NCBI RefSeq assembly: GCF_019192965.1
Contig: NZ_JAHTKU010000011.1
Span: 124,001-188,000 of the forward strand
Length of the DNA: 64,000 nucleotides
Origin: Nocardioides daeguensis
GTDB lineage: Bacteria > Actinomycetota > Actinomycetes > Propionibacteriales > Nocardioidaceae
Direction: 5' to 3'
The position numbers were made by a program, and so were the translations under genes. Below, piece after piece: positions 35,315 to 43,738 of the stretch (position 1 is its first letter; each line of letters opens with the position of its first letter). The notes below the pieces were generated by a model. It saw nothing but the letters and a program-made list of their open reading frames with translations. It ran no database searches and had not been told where the DNA came from.

Positions 35315-38300
35315 ATGACGATCGGTCGCGGGATCACGCGCGCAGCCAAGGTGACGAGCTGGGGCGGGGCGGGGGTGCTCCTGCTCGCCACCGCGCTGCC
35401 GGCCACGGCAGTGGCGCCCTCGGCGCCGGCGCGCAGCTCTTGCACCATCGCCGGCACCCCCGGCCCCGACGTGCTCGTCGGCACGCCGGGTCGCGACGTG
35501 ATCTGCGGGCGCGGCGGTGACGACCGGATCACGGGCGGGGCAGGCGACGACGTGATCAGCGGCGGTCCCGGCGACGACGTCATCGACGGCGGGGCCGGCG
35601 ACGACGTGCTGTGGGGCAGCGCAGGCGACGACGTGCTGCGCGGGGGGAGCGGGGCCGACCAGCTCCGCGGCGGAGCGGGCGACGACGCCCTGCGCGGCCA
35701 GGCCGGCGACGACGAGCTCCGCGGCGGTGCGGGCAGCGACGACCTGCAGGGCGGCCGCGGCGATGACAGCCTGTACGCCGGCCGCGGGGACGACCGGCTC
35801 GCCGGTGGCCCGGGCGCCGACGACCTCGGCTGCGGCCGCGGCACCGACACCACCGTCGGCTCGGCCGGCGACCACCTCGCGCGCAGCTGCGACGACCACG
35901 GGACCCCGCCGACGCCACCCACGCCGCCGCGGCAGCCGGGTGCGCCGGTGGCCGTCGACGACACGGTCAGCGGCGACGAGGACGCCGTCCTGGAGCTGCC
36001 CGTGGGCGGGGCCGGGAGCCCGGTCGCCAACGACTCCGACCCGGACGGCGATCCGCTCACGGTGACCGCGGTCGCCGACGCGCTCGGCGGCACCGTCAGC
36101 ATCGTGGGAGCGGTCATCCGGTTCACCCCGACGCCCGACCGCTGCGGCAGCGGGGCCGGCCGGTTCGACTACACCGTCGGTGACGGGACGGGGCGCACCG
36201 ACGTCGGTCGCGTCACCGTCGACCTCGGCTGCCTGCCCGACGACCCGACGGCTGCTGACGACGTCGCGACGCTCGCCGAGGACGCGCCGGCCACGGCGAT
36301 CCCGGTCCTCGCCAACGACGCCGACGTCGACGCGGACCCGCTCGTCATCGGGTCCGTGACCCAGCCGGGGCACGGCACGGTCGTCGTCACCGGGGCAGGG
36401 ACGGGCCTGACCTACCAGCCCGATCCCGACTTCTGCACCACGCCGCCCGGGACCACGCCGGACACCTTCACCTACACCCTGACGCCCGGCGGCGTGACCG
36501 CCTCCGTGGCCGTCGAGGTGACCTGTGTCGACGACGCTCCGGCCGCGATCGACGACGTCGCGACCGTGGCCGAGGACGCCCCGGCCAGCGCGATCGACGT
36601 CCTGGCCAACGACACCGACGTCGACGGCGGCCCCAAGAGCGTCGTGTCGGTGACCCAGCCCGACCACGGCACGGTGGCGATCACCGGTGGGGGGACGGGG
36701 CTGACCTACGAGCCGGCCGACGACTACTGCAACACCCAGGCCGGTGGCACCCCGGACACGTTCGGCTACACCCTCACCCCCGGCGCCGACGAGGCCACGG
36801 TGAGCGTCACCGTGACCTGCGTGGACGACGCTCCGGCCGCGATCGACGACGTCGCGACCGTGGCCGAGGACGCCCCGGCCAGCGCGATCGACGTCCTGGC
36901 CAACGACGCCGACGTCGACGGCGACCCCTTCGCCATCGGCTCCGTCACGCAGCCCGCGAACGGCACGGTGGTGATCACCGGTGGCGGGACCGGCCTGACC
37001 TATGCCCCGGCGGCGAACTACTGCAACGCGCCGCCGGCGACGTCGCTCGACACCTTCACCTACACGCTGTCCCCGGGGGGCGATGTCGCGACCGTGAGCG
37101 TCACCGTCACCTGCGTCGGCGACGCCCCGGTGGCGGTGAACGACAGCGCGACGGTCCTCGAGGACGCGTCCGCGAGCGCGGTCGCGGTGCTGGCCAACGA
37201 CCTGGACCCTGACGCCGGCGGGGTGCAGGTCACCTCGCTCACCCAGCCCGCGAACGGCACTGCCGCGATCACCGGCGGCGGCACCGGCGTGACCTACACC
37301 CCGGCGGCCAACTACTGCAACGCCCCGCCGGGCACGATCCTGGACACGTTCACCTACACGATCACCGGCGGCTCGACCGCGACGGTGACGATGACCGTCA
37401 CCTGTGTCGACGACCCGTCGACGGCCGTCGCCGACCAGGTCACCATCGACGAGGACACCGGCGGTCCGATCACGGTGCTGGCCAACGACCAGGTCGGTGA
37501 CACCCCGCCCTCCGTCACCTCCGTGACCCAGCCCGCGCACGGCGTCGCGACGACCAACGGCGCGACGGTGAGCTACACCCCGGCGGCGAACTACTGCAAC
37601 GCGCCTCCCGGCACGGCCCTCGACACGTTCACCTACACGATCACGGGCGGCTCGACGGCCACCGTCACCGTCACCGTCACCTGCGTCAACGACGCACCGA
37701 TCGCCGCCTCCCTGACCCTCCCGGCCGGCTCGGGCGCCATCGGCAACACCCTCCTGGTGGTCGACGACCCCACCGACGGTGCGCCGAGCGCCACCGGCCC
37801 CCGCAAGAGCGTGACCGCCGACCTGCTCGCCGGTGCGAGCGACATCGAGACGAACGCCGACGTCGCCGTCGTCGCCGCCACCGTCACGACCGCGCAGGGC
37901 GGCTCGGCCACGCTCCAGGCCGACGGGGACTTCACCTACAGCCCGCCGGCGGGGTGCGCAGTCGCCAGCGACAGCTTCATGTACACCGTCACCGACCAGG
38001 ATCCCGCCGGTGCCGTCACCAGCACGGCGACCGTGACCGTCCCGGTCAGCGGCTGCGTCTGGTACGTCGCCAACGACGCCGCCGGCAACAGCGGCACCTC
38101 GTCCGCGCCGTTCGACACCCTCGCCCAGGCCGCGAGCGCCTCGAGCGCCGGACAGACCATCTACGTCGACGCCGGTGACGGCACCAGCACCGGCTACGAC
38201 GCCGGCATCGTCCTCAAGTCCGGCCAGCGGCTGGTCGGCGAGGCGCAGGACCTGGTCGTCGGGGGCGTCACGCTCGCCGCGGGCGTCGCGGGCCAGCGTC

Positions 38301-40867
38301 CGCTGCTGACGGCGACCGGCGCCGACGTGGTCACGATGGCCGCGGCCAACGACGTGACCGGTGTGCGGATCGACCCCTCGGGCGCGGGAGGCGGTATCGC
38401 CGCCGGCGCCGGGGACGGCGGCACGATCGACGACGTCCGGATCATCGACACCGGCAACGCCGGCACCCAGCCGGCGCTGGAGGTCGACGGACTCACCACG
38501 GGGATCGCGGTCAGCGACCTGGTCGTCGACACGTCGGCCGCGACCGGCCAGGCGAGCACCTCGATCGGGGTCCGGCTCAACGCCGCCGGCACGGTGACGT
38601 TCGACCCGGCGAGCACGATCCAGGTCACCACCAAGGGTGCGCGGGCGCTGTCCGCCACGAGCACCGGGCTCGGCACCAGCGTCTTCGACGCGATCACGGT
38701 GACCGGCTCGGGCAGCGGCGCCGTCGAGCTGGTGTCGACCACCGGCACCACTACCTTCGGCGACCTGTCCCTGACCACCACGGGCAGCACCGTTGCCGCC
38801 TTCCGGCTGCAGTCCGCGGGCTCGGTGACGGTTCCCGCCGGCGCGGCGGCCGACATCTCGGCCGGCGGCGGTCCCGCCGTCGACGTCAGCGCGACGACCG
38901 CCCCGCAGCTCGCCTTCGACACGGTGACCTCGACGTCCAGCACCACCACGGGCCTCAACCTCGACGGGCTCGGGGCCGGCTCGTTCACCGCCACCGGCGG
39001 CACGATCGGCGGCGCCCAGGGCACCGCCGTGGACGTCAACGGGGGCAGCGGGACGATCACCTACCCCGGCGCGATCACCGACGGCACCGGCGGCACCCTC
39101 GAGGTCACCGCCCGCTCCGGCGGCACCGTGACCCTCAGCGGGTCCCTCACCGACGGTCCCGACAACGGCGGCGGGATCGTGCTGACCGGCAACACCGGCG
39201 GCTCGACCGTGGTCAGCGGAGCGACCAAGACGTTCAGCACCGGAACCAGCGCTGCCCTCACGATGAACGGCAGCGACGGTCACACCCTGAACGTCACCGG
39301 GGGCAACCTCGCGCTGACCACCACCAGCGGCGAGGGCCTCAAGGCCACGACGAGCGGCTCGCTCACCGTGACCGGCTCCGGCAACACGATCGCCTCGGGC
39401 ACGGGTCGTGCGCTGTGGGTGAGCGACACCGACATCGGCGCCGCGGGGCTCACCCTCGCGCGGGTCGACGCGGCCGGCGGCGTCGGCGGCATCTTGGTGT
39501 CCAACACGGGCAGCGCCGGTTCGCTCACCGTCACCGGGACCGGCGGCACCTGCACCGCGGCCACCACCAGTGGCTGCACCGGCGGTGTCATCAGCGGCAC
39601 CACCGGGGCCGACAGCTCGAGCACGACGCCGGACGGCGCGGGCATCGTCCTCGCGAGCACCAAGGCGCCGTCGCTGACCCGGATGTGGATCCACGACCAC
39701 GCCAACTACGGCATCCGGGGGTCCGGCGTCGCCGGGCTCACGATCGCCAACAGCGTGGTGAACGGCAGCAACGGCACCACCGAAGCCTCGCCGTACGACG
39801 ACTCCAGCATCCGGCTCGACAGCGCGAGCGGAGCGGTGTCGGTCTCCGACAGCCACGTCAGCGGCGGCTACGAGGACAACCTGCGGGTCACCGGCACCGG
39901 TGGGGCGCTCGACGTGAGCGTCACCAACGTCACGTTCGGCGCCAACGGCAGCCGGCCCAACAACGACGCGCTCGCGATCGAGAGCACCCTCACGGCCGGC
40001 TCCCTGCACACCACCATCACCGGCAACACGTTCAGCAGCGCCGCGGGCGACCTGCTGTCGGTCTACCACTCGGGCAGCGGCGCCGGCGACGTCGCCGTCA
40101 CCGGCAACACCTTCGCCAACACCCACCCGGCGATCGCGACCGGGGGCGGCGGCGTGACGATCTACCAGGACGGTCTCGCCGGCGGGACGACGATGGACGT
40201 GTCCGGCAACTCCTTCCGCGGTGCGGTGGGTCCGGGGGTCCTCGTGGCCAAGGGCCAGGGGGCGGCGCGGCAGAAGGGCACCTTCGCCAACAACACCATC
40301 GGTGTCTCCGGCGTCCCCAACTCGGGATCCGCCGAGGGGTCGGGGCTCAAGCTCCAGCAGGTCGGCGCAGGGTCGACCGAGTGGGCCGTCACCGGCAACC
40401 AGATCCGTGGCTACAACAACTTCGGCATCGAGGTCGTCGCCGGTGGCGGGGCCTCCGCCCAGGGCGGCATCGTCAGCACCGTCGTGACCGGCAACACGAT
40501 CGCGGAGCCCGGCACCACCGCCGGCACGCTGAGCTTCCCGAAGCAGGGTGTCCACTACAACGTCGGGACGTTCCCGGGTGACACCTTCGACGTGTGTGCC
40601 GACGTGCGCGCCAACACCCTGGCGGCGAGCGGTGCCGACGCCGTCCCGTCGGCCGCCTACGACTACGACGTCCGGCTGCGCCAGCGCCAGTCCACGACGA
40701 TCCGGGTCCCGGGCTACGCCGGCGCGAACAACAACGACGCGGCCGTCCAGGCGTTCGTCGCGGCACAGAACCCCGCGGGATCGCCCACGGTGATCACGTC
40801 CAACACCGTCGGCACCGGGGGAGGCGGGTTCGTCGGGACCGCCTGCCCGGTGCTGCCCGCACCCTGA
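35315..40867 (+). CDS. Giant secreted RTX / tandem Ig-like / beta-helix protein
   Basis: The predicted protein has 1,850 residues. A signal peptide (GVLLLATALPATAVAPSAPA) is followed by about 140 residues of RTX nonapeptides (GGAGDDVISGGPGDDVIDGG type; about 47-186), which bind calcium. A Pro-rich linker comes next, then about six tandem 95-98-residue Ig/cadherin-like modules (about 208-790) with the hallmark EDAPASAIDVLANDxDxD and a paired Cys (YCN...VTC). From about 910 to the end is a long right-handed parallel beta-helix (GNSGTSSAPFDTLAQAAS; many GNTF-type turns). The antiparallel 1,965-residue frame is a shadow. It is likely a surface or released adhesin or polysaccharide-acting protein; no catalytic residues were identified. 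The tail-collar genes follow 34 bp later. Confidence 0.85.
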   Translation: MTIGRGITRAAKVTSWGGAGVLLLATALPATAVAPSAPARSSCTIAGTPGPDVLVGTPGRDVICGRGGDDRITGGAGDDVISGGPGDDVIDGGAGDDVLWGSAGDDVLRGGSGADQLRGGAGDDALRGQAGDDELRGGAGSDDLQGGRGDDSLYAGRGDDRLAGGPGADDLGCGRGTDTTVGSAGDHLARSCDDHGTPPTPPTPPRQPGAPVAVDDTVSGDEDAVLELPVGGAGSPVANDSDPDGDPLTVTAVADALGGTVSIVGAVIRFTPTPDRCGSGAGRFDYTVGDGTGRTDVGRVTVDLGCLPDDPTAADDVATLAEDAPATAIPVLANDADVDADPLVIGSVTQPGHGTVVVTGAGTGLTYQPDPDFCTTPPGTTPDTFTYTLTPGGVTASVAVEVTCVDDAPAAIDDVATVAEDAPASAIDVLANDTDVDGGPKSVVSVTQPDHGTVAITGGGTGLTYEPADDYCNTQAGGTPDTFGYTLTPGADEATVSVTVTCVDDAPAAIDDVATVAEDAPASAIDVLANDADVDGDPFAIGSVTQPANGTVVITGGGTGLTYAPAANYCNAPPATSLDTFTYTLSPGGDVATVSVTVTCVGDAPVAVNDSATVLEDASASAVAVLANDLDPDAGGVQVTSLTQPANGTAAITGGGTGVTYTPAANYCNAPPGTILDTFTYTITGGSTATVTMTVTCVDDPSTAVADQVTIDEDTGGPITVLANDQVGDTPPSVTSVTQPAHGVATTNGATVSYTPAANYCNAPPGTALDTFTYTITGGSTATVTVTVTCVNDAPIAASLTLPAGSGAIGNTLLVVDDPTDGAPSATGPRKSVTADLLAGASDIETNADVAVVAATVTTAQGGSATLQADGDFTYSPPAGCAVASDSFMYTVTDQDPAGAVTSTATVTVPVSGCVWYVANDAAGNSGTSSAPFDTLAQAASASSAGQTIYVDAGDGTSTGYDAGIVLKSGQRLVGEAQDLVVGGVTLAAGVAGQRPLLTATGADVVTMAAANDVTGVRIDPSGAGGGIAAGAGDGGTIDDVRIIDTGNAGTQPALEVDGLTTGIAVSDLVVDTSAATGQASTSIGVRLNAAGTVTFDPASTIQVTTKGARALSATSTGLGTSVFDAITVTGSGSGAVELVSTTGTTTFGDLSLTTTGSTVAAFRLQSAGSVTVPAGAAADISAGGGPAVDVSATTAPQLAFDTVTSTSSTTTGLNLDGLGAGSFTATGGTIGGAQGTAVDVNGGSGTITYPGAITDGTGGTLEVTARSGGTVTLSGSLTDGPDNGGGIVLTGNTGGSTVVSGATKTFSTGTSAALTMNGSDGHTLNVTGGNLALTTTSGEGLKATTSGSLTVTGSGNTIASGTGRALWVSDTDIGAAGLTLARVDAAGGVGGILVSNTGSAGSLTVTGTGGTCTAATTSGCTGGVISGTTGADSSSTTPDGAGIVLASTKAPSLTRMWIHDHANYGIRGSGVAGLTIANSVVNGSNGTTEASPYDDSSIRLDSASGAVSVSDSHVSGGYEDNLRVTGTGGALDVSVTNVTFGANGSRPNNDALAIESTLTAGSLHTTITGNTFSSAAGDLLSVYHSGSGAGDVAVTGNTFANTHPAIATGGGGVTIYQDGLAGGTTMDVSGNSFRGAVGPGVLVAKGQGAARQKGTFANNTIGVSGVPNSGSAEGSGLKLQQVGAGSTEWAVTGNQIRGYNNFGIEVVAGGGASAQGGIVSTVVTGNTIAEPGTTAGTLSFPKQGVHYNVGTFPGDTFDVCADVRANTLAASGADAVPSAAYDYDVRLRQRQSTTIRVPGYAGANNNDAAVQAFVAAQNPAGSPTVITSNTVGTGGGGFVGTACPVLPAP
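36530..36907 (+). repeat. 294-bp-period tandem repeat with an 84-bp exact copy
   Basis: Bases 36530-36613 and 36824-36907 are identical over 84 bp at a period of 294 bp (98 codons). This is within the Ig-like repeat array of the giant secreted protein. Flanking copies at the same period have diverged, so these two were recently duplicated or converted. Confidence 0.9.
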
Positions 40868-40901
40868 CGCATGACCATGACCCCGACGCCCAGGAGCCAC
40901 C

Positions 40902-41402
40902 GTGGCTGAACCGTACCTTGCCGAGATCCGGCTGATGTCCTTCGTCTTTCCCCCCAAGGGCTGGGCGCTCTGCAACGGACAGTTCCTGCCGATCAACCAG
41001 AACCAGGCGCTCTTCTCCCTGCTCGGCACCACCTACGGCGGAAACGGCCAGACCAACTTCGCCCTGCCCGACCTGCGGGGCCGCGTGCCGATCCACGAGG
41101 GTGCCGGCTTCGTCCTCGGCGAGCGCGGCGGCCAGGAGGCGCACACGCTCACCCAGCCCGAGCTGCCGATCCACACCCACCCGGTCGCCGTCTCTGCGAC
41201 GGCCACCGGCGGCACCGCCAGCCCCAACGGTGCCTTCCTCGGCGGCGGCAACAATGCGTACCGCGCCGGGCCGGGGTCGACCACGTTCCACCCGGGGAGC
41301 GTCACCTCCGTCGGCGGCAACCAGGCCCACGAGAACCGGCAGCCCTTCCTCACCCTCAGCTTCTGCATCGCGCTGCAGGGCATCTACCCGAGCCAGAGCT
41401 AG
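40902..41402 (+). CDS. Phage-tail-collar (MdpB-type) protein 1
   Basis: The 166-residue protein is a complete tail-collar domain protein of the microcystin-dependent (MdpB) type. LAEIRLMSFVFPPKGWALCN at the start is followed by SLLGTTYGGNGQTNFALPDL and the histidine pair ELPIHTHPV near residue 90. It ends with GNQAHENRQPFLTLSFCIAL. In phage T4 short tail fibres, the equivalent His-x-His pairs from three chains hold a metal ion in the receptor-binding tip. No signal peptide or fibre stalk is present. GTG start with AGGAG (40892-40896). It is first of three tandem paralogues, 34 bp after the giant secreted-protein gene. Confidence 0.92.
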   Translation: MAEPYLAEIRLMSFVFPPKGWALCNGQFLPINQNQALFSLLGTTYGGNGQTNFALPDLRGRVPIHEGAGFVLGERGGQEAHTLTQPELPIHTHPVAVSATATGGTASPNGAFLGGGNNAYRAGPGSTTFHPGSVTSVGGNQAHENRQPFLTLSFCIALQGIYPSQS

Positions 41403-41411
41403 GAGCGCACC

Positions 41412-41933
41412 GTGGGACAGCCCTATGTCGGCGAGATCCGCATGTTCGCCGGAAACTTCGCACCCTCCGGCTGGATGTTCTGCCAGGGACAGACCCTGGC
41501 GATCAGCGAGAACGACACCCTGTTCAACCTGATCGGGACCACCTACGGCGGCGACGGACAGGAGACCTTCCGCCTGCCCGACCTGCAAGGACGCATCCCG
41601 ATCCACCAGGGCACCGGGGGCTCGGGGACGACCTACACGATAGGGGAGAACGGCGGTGTCGAGACCGTGACGCTCAGCAGCCAGCAGATCCCCGTGCACT
41701 CCCACCCGCTCACCGCGGTGGCCGGGCAGCCGGGCAACCAGGTCAGCCCCGCGGGCAACCTGCCGGCGATGTCCCTCAACGTCGTGCCCTACGTCAACGA
41801 GGCACCGACGGGGAACTTCGCGGCGTCCGCGATCGGGCCGGTCGGCGGCAACCAGCCGCACGAGAACATGCAGCCCTATCTGTGCGTCAGCTTCATCATC
41901 TCCCTGTTCGGCATCTACCCGAGCCAGACCTAG
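41412..41933 (+). CDS. Phage-tail-collar (MdpB-type) protein 2
   Basis: The 173-residue paralogue has the same layout: VGEIRMFAGNFAPSGWMFCQ, NLIGTTYGGDGQETFRLPDL, the His-x-His pair IPVHSHPLTAV near residue 95, and the C-terminal NQPHENMQPYLCVSFIISLF. The ribosome-binding site AGGAG (41401-41405) overlaps the stop codon of protein 1, so the two are translated from one mRNA at close spacing. No export signal is seen. The variable loop between the His pair and the C-terminus differs most among the three copies, as expected for a contact surface. Confidence 0.92.
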   Translation: MGQPYVGEIRMFAGNFAPSGWMFCQGQTLAISENDTLFNLIGTTYGGDGQETFRLPDLQGRIPIHQGTGGSGTTYTIGENGGVETVTLSSQQIPVHSHPLTAVAGQPGNQVSPAGNLPAMSLNVVPYVNEAPTGNFAASAIGPVGGNQPHENMQPYLCVSFIISLFGIYPSQT

Positions 41934-41942
41934 GACCACCCC

Positions 41943-42464
41943 ATGGCCGACCAGTTCCTCGCGGAGATCCGCGTGTTCCCCTTCAACTTCGCGCCCGCCG
42001 GGTGGGCGTTCTGCAACGGGCAGCTGATGCCGATCTCGCAGAACACCGCACTGTTCTCCCTGCTCGGCACGACCTACGGCGGCGACGGGAAGTCGACCTT
42101 CGCCCTGCCGAACCTGCAGGGCCAGGCGCCGCTCCAGCACGGCCAGGGGCCGGGGCTCAGCGACCGTTTCCTCGGCGAGTCCTCGGGCTCCTCGACCGTC
42201 ACGCTGCTGCAGTCCGAGATGCCCGTCCACAGCCACACGCTGCGGGGCGACCTGGTCGACCCGGCCGACACGAGCACCCCCAACCCGAACGCGTCGTACG
42301 GCCTGTCGGCCGGCGGCACGCTCTACCAGGCGTCCTCGAACGCGCAGCTGGACCCGGCGGCCCTGGTGCCGGCCGGCGGCTCCCTGCCGCACAACAACAT
42401 GCAGCCCTACCTGACCCTGCACTTCTGCATCGCCCTGCAGGGCATCTTCCCGGCGCGACCGTGA
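41943..42464 (+). CDS. Phage-tail-collar (MdpB-type) protein 3
   Basis: The 173-residue third paralogue reads LAEIRVFPFNFAPAGWAFCN, SLLGTTYGGDGKSTFALPNL, His-x-His in MPVHSHTLRGD near residue 95, and PHNNMQPYLTLHFCIALQGI at the end. It begins 9 bp after protein 2 and its stop overlaps the GTG of the acetyltransferase gene. Three clearly different but same-length copies suggest a hetero-oligomer or three alternative tips rather than recent duplication. The role in the host is not known. Confidence 0.92.
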   Translation: MADQFLAEIRVFPFNFAPAGWAFCNGQLMPISQNTALFSLLGTTYGGDGKSTFALPNLQGQAPLQHGQGPGLSDRFLGESSGSSTVTLLQSEMPVHSHTLRGDLVDPADTSTPNPNASYGLSAGGTLYQASSNAQLDPAALVPAGGSLPHNNMQPYLTLHFCIALQGIFPARP

Positions 42465-43279
42465 CGAGCGCCGCCGGCGAGCCGACCCTCCGTCCGGTGC
42501 GGCCGGAGGACGCCCCGTTCCTGCTGGAGCTGTACGGCGCCAGCCGGGCCGACGAGCTGGACCAGGTGACCTGGGCACCGGGCCAGCGGGAGGCGTTCTT
42601 GCGGATGCAGCACGACATCCAGACCGCCCAGTACCGCGCGGCGTACCCCGACGGTGCGTTCTGGGTGGTGGAGGTGGCGGGCCGCGCGGCCGGTCGGCTC
42701 ACCCTCGCCCGCTGGCCGGACCGGATCCACGTGGTCGACCTCGCCCTGCTGCCCGAGGTCCGCGGCCAGGGGATCGGCAGCACCCTGCTCCGCGACGTCC
42801 TCGACGAGGCGGCGGCCACCGGCCGCGGCGTCAGCCTGCACGTGGAGGTGACCAACCTGCGGGCAGCACGCCTCTACGAACGGCTCGGCTTCACCGACGC
42901 GGGGCAGCGCGGGATCCACCGGCTCCTCGAGTGGCGCCCGACGTCAGGCGAAGGCGGCCTCGTAGCGCGGCCCGTCGCTGCCGGTGCCGAGCGGCACGAG
43001 GAAGAGCGCGAGGGTGCCGAGGCCGGCATGGCTCAGCTCGCGGGTGCCCTGGCCGAGCGCGGGCTCTCGTGGGCCGGTGAAGACCAGGGAGAACTGGTGG
43101 CGGGACGTGCCGTCGGGGGCGGTGCCGCCGAGCTGCCCGCCCAGGGTCGCCTCGGAGAGCACGAGGGGCACCTCCGCGCCGTCCGGCAGCACCAGCACGA
43201 ACGGGTCGCCCACGAGCCCGGAGAAGTCGTCGAAGTCCCACCACGCAGTCACGTCCCCAGCCTAGGAGAGCGCCGATGA
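42461..43279 (+). CDS. GNAT acetyltransferase with unusual open C-terminal extension
   Basis: The GNAT domain spans about residues 5-160: TLRPVRPEDAPFLLELYGAS, the acetyl-CoA loop LLPEVRGQGIGSTLLRDVL, and NLRAARLYERLGFTDAGQRG. A normal protein would end near codon 42940 (LLEWRP), but the frame stays open for another 112 codons, to 43279. That tail is Glu/Gly/Arg-rich and reads like antisense of the gene on the other strand (42944-43252). The true protein may carry a junk tail or its stop may have been lost. GTG 42461 overlaps the stop of collar protein 3, so it belongs to that operon. The acetyl acceptor is unknown. Confidence 0.75.
   Translation: MTSAAGEPTLRPVRPEDAPFLLELYGASRADELDQVTWAPGQREAFLRMQHDIQTAQYRAAYPDGAFWVVEVAGRAAGRLTLARWPDRIHVVDLALLPEVRGQGIGSTLLRDVLDEAAATGRGVSLHVEVTNLRAARLYERLGFTDAGQRGIHRLLEWRPTSGEGGLVARPVAAGAERHEEEREGAEAGMAQLAGALAERGLSWAGEDQGELVAGRAVGGGAAELPAQGRLGEHEGHLRAVRQHQHERVAHEPGEVVEVPPRSHVPSLGERR
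42944..43252 (-). CDS. DUF6916-like small protein encoded antisense within the GNAT frame
   Basis: The 102-residue protein starts VTAWWDFDDFSGLVGDPFVL. It has the family pattern HQFSLVFTGPREPALGQGTR followed by GTLALFLVPLGTGSDGPRYE. The Tat-signal protein encoded just downstream on the other strand shares it (SFALTFTAP...QGTFQL...SLFLVA...YRAVV), so both belong to one small fold seen beside tail-collar genes. The start GTG 43252 is preceded by TAGGCT ending 6 nt upstream, a leaderless-type promoter, which argues that the gene is real although it lies fully inside the + strand acetyltransferase frame. Confidence 0.75.
   Translation of the reverse strand: MTAWWDFDDFSGLVGDPFVLVLPDGAEVPLVLSEATLGGQLGGTAPDGTSRHQFSLVFTGPREPALGQGTRELSHAGLGTLALFLVPLGTGSDGPRYEAAFA
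43259..43264 (-). promoter_or_regulatory. Leaderless -10 of the antisense DUF6916-like gene
   Basis: TAGGCT on the minus strand ends 6 nt before GTG 43252. The hexamer is part of CCTAGG, so the same few bases also face the Tat-signal gene at 43276, for which AGGAG (43264-43268) serves as ribosome-binding site. Confidence 0.45.
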
Positions 43280-43701
43280 CCGAGCTGACCCGCCGTACCG
43301 TGCTCGGTGCGACCGCCACCGGCGTGGCCGTTGCCGCCGTCGGTGTACCCGCACCCCGCGTGGCCGCCGCGCCCCTCGGCGCGGTACCGGCCGCGGCGCC
43401 GAGGTTCACCGCGAACCGCAAGCTCTACCGCCGCAAGCGGTTCAAGGCCCACCGTGGGTCGCGCTTCACGGTGAGCGGCCCCGGGATGCGGATGCGGATG
43501 AAGCTGGTGAAGGTCACCAACCTGCCGGCCGCCGAGAAGGGCTCCGAGCGCAGCTTCGCCCTCACCTTCACCGCGCCACGGCCCGGGCCCGACCAGGGCA
43601 CCTTCCAGCTGCGCCGGCGCCGGTTCAAGGCGACGTCGCTGTTCCTGGTGGCCACCGACGACACCCGACGGACCTACCGGGCGGTGGTCAACAACCGGTG
43701 A
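43276..43701 (+). CDS. Tat-signal DUF6916-like secreted protein
   Basis: The 141-residue protein begins with a twin-arginine signal (TELTRRTVLGATATGVAVAA), cleaved near APRVAAAP (about residue 35). The basic mature part (FTANRKLYRRKRFKAHRGSR) leads into the same beta-strand pattern as the small protein encoded at 42944-43252 (MKLVKVTNLPAAEKGSERSF; QGTFQLRRRRF; SLFLVA; YRAVVNNR). The pair suggests an intracellular and an exported version of one fold tied to the tail-collar genes. Its function is unknown; the high Arg/Lys content suggests binding to an acidic polymer. Confidence 0.7.
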   Translation: MTELTRRTVLGATATGVAVAAVGVPAPRVAAAPLGAVPAAAPRFTANRKLYRRKRFKAHRGSRFTVSGPGMRMRMKLVKVTNLPAAEKGSERSFALTFTAPRPGPDQGTFQLRRRRFKATSLFLVATDDTRRTYRAVVNNR

Positions 43702-43726
43702 GTGGGTGTGCGGGCGCTCGCCCCAC

Positions 43727-43732
43727 TAGCCT
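43727..43732 (+). promoter_or_regulatory. Leaderless -10 of the siderophore-interacting gene
   Basis: TAGCCT ends 6 nt before GTG 43739; there is no ribosome-binding site. It starts the SIP-era transcript. Confidence 0.45.
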
Positions 43733-43738
43733 GGGCCG

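Noticed and set aside
35135..41032. A 1,965-codon open frame on the minus strand
   Set aside because: It mirrors the giant + strand gene, begins and ends outside it without initiation signals, and has low-complexity Gly/Arg/Asp composition typical of antisense in high-GC DNA. The + strand has a signal peptide and recognised domains.
40902..42464. Prophage remnant
   Set aside because: Tail-collar proteins alone do not make a prophage; no integrase, capsid, portal, terminase or attachment-site repeat is present, and flanks are housekeeping genes.
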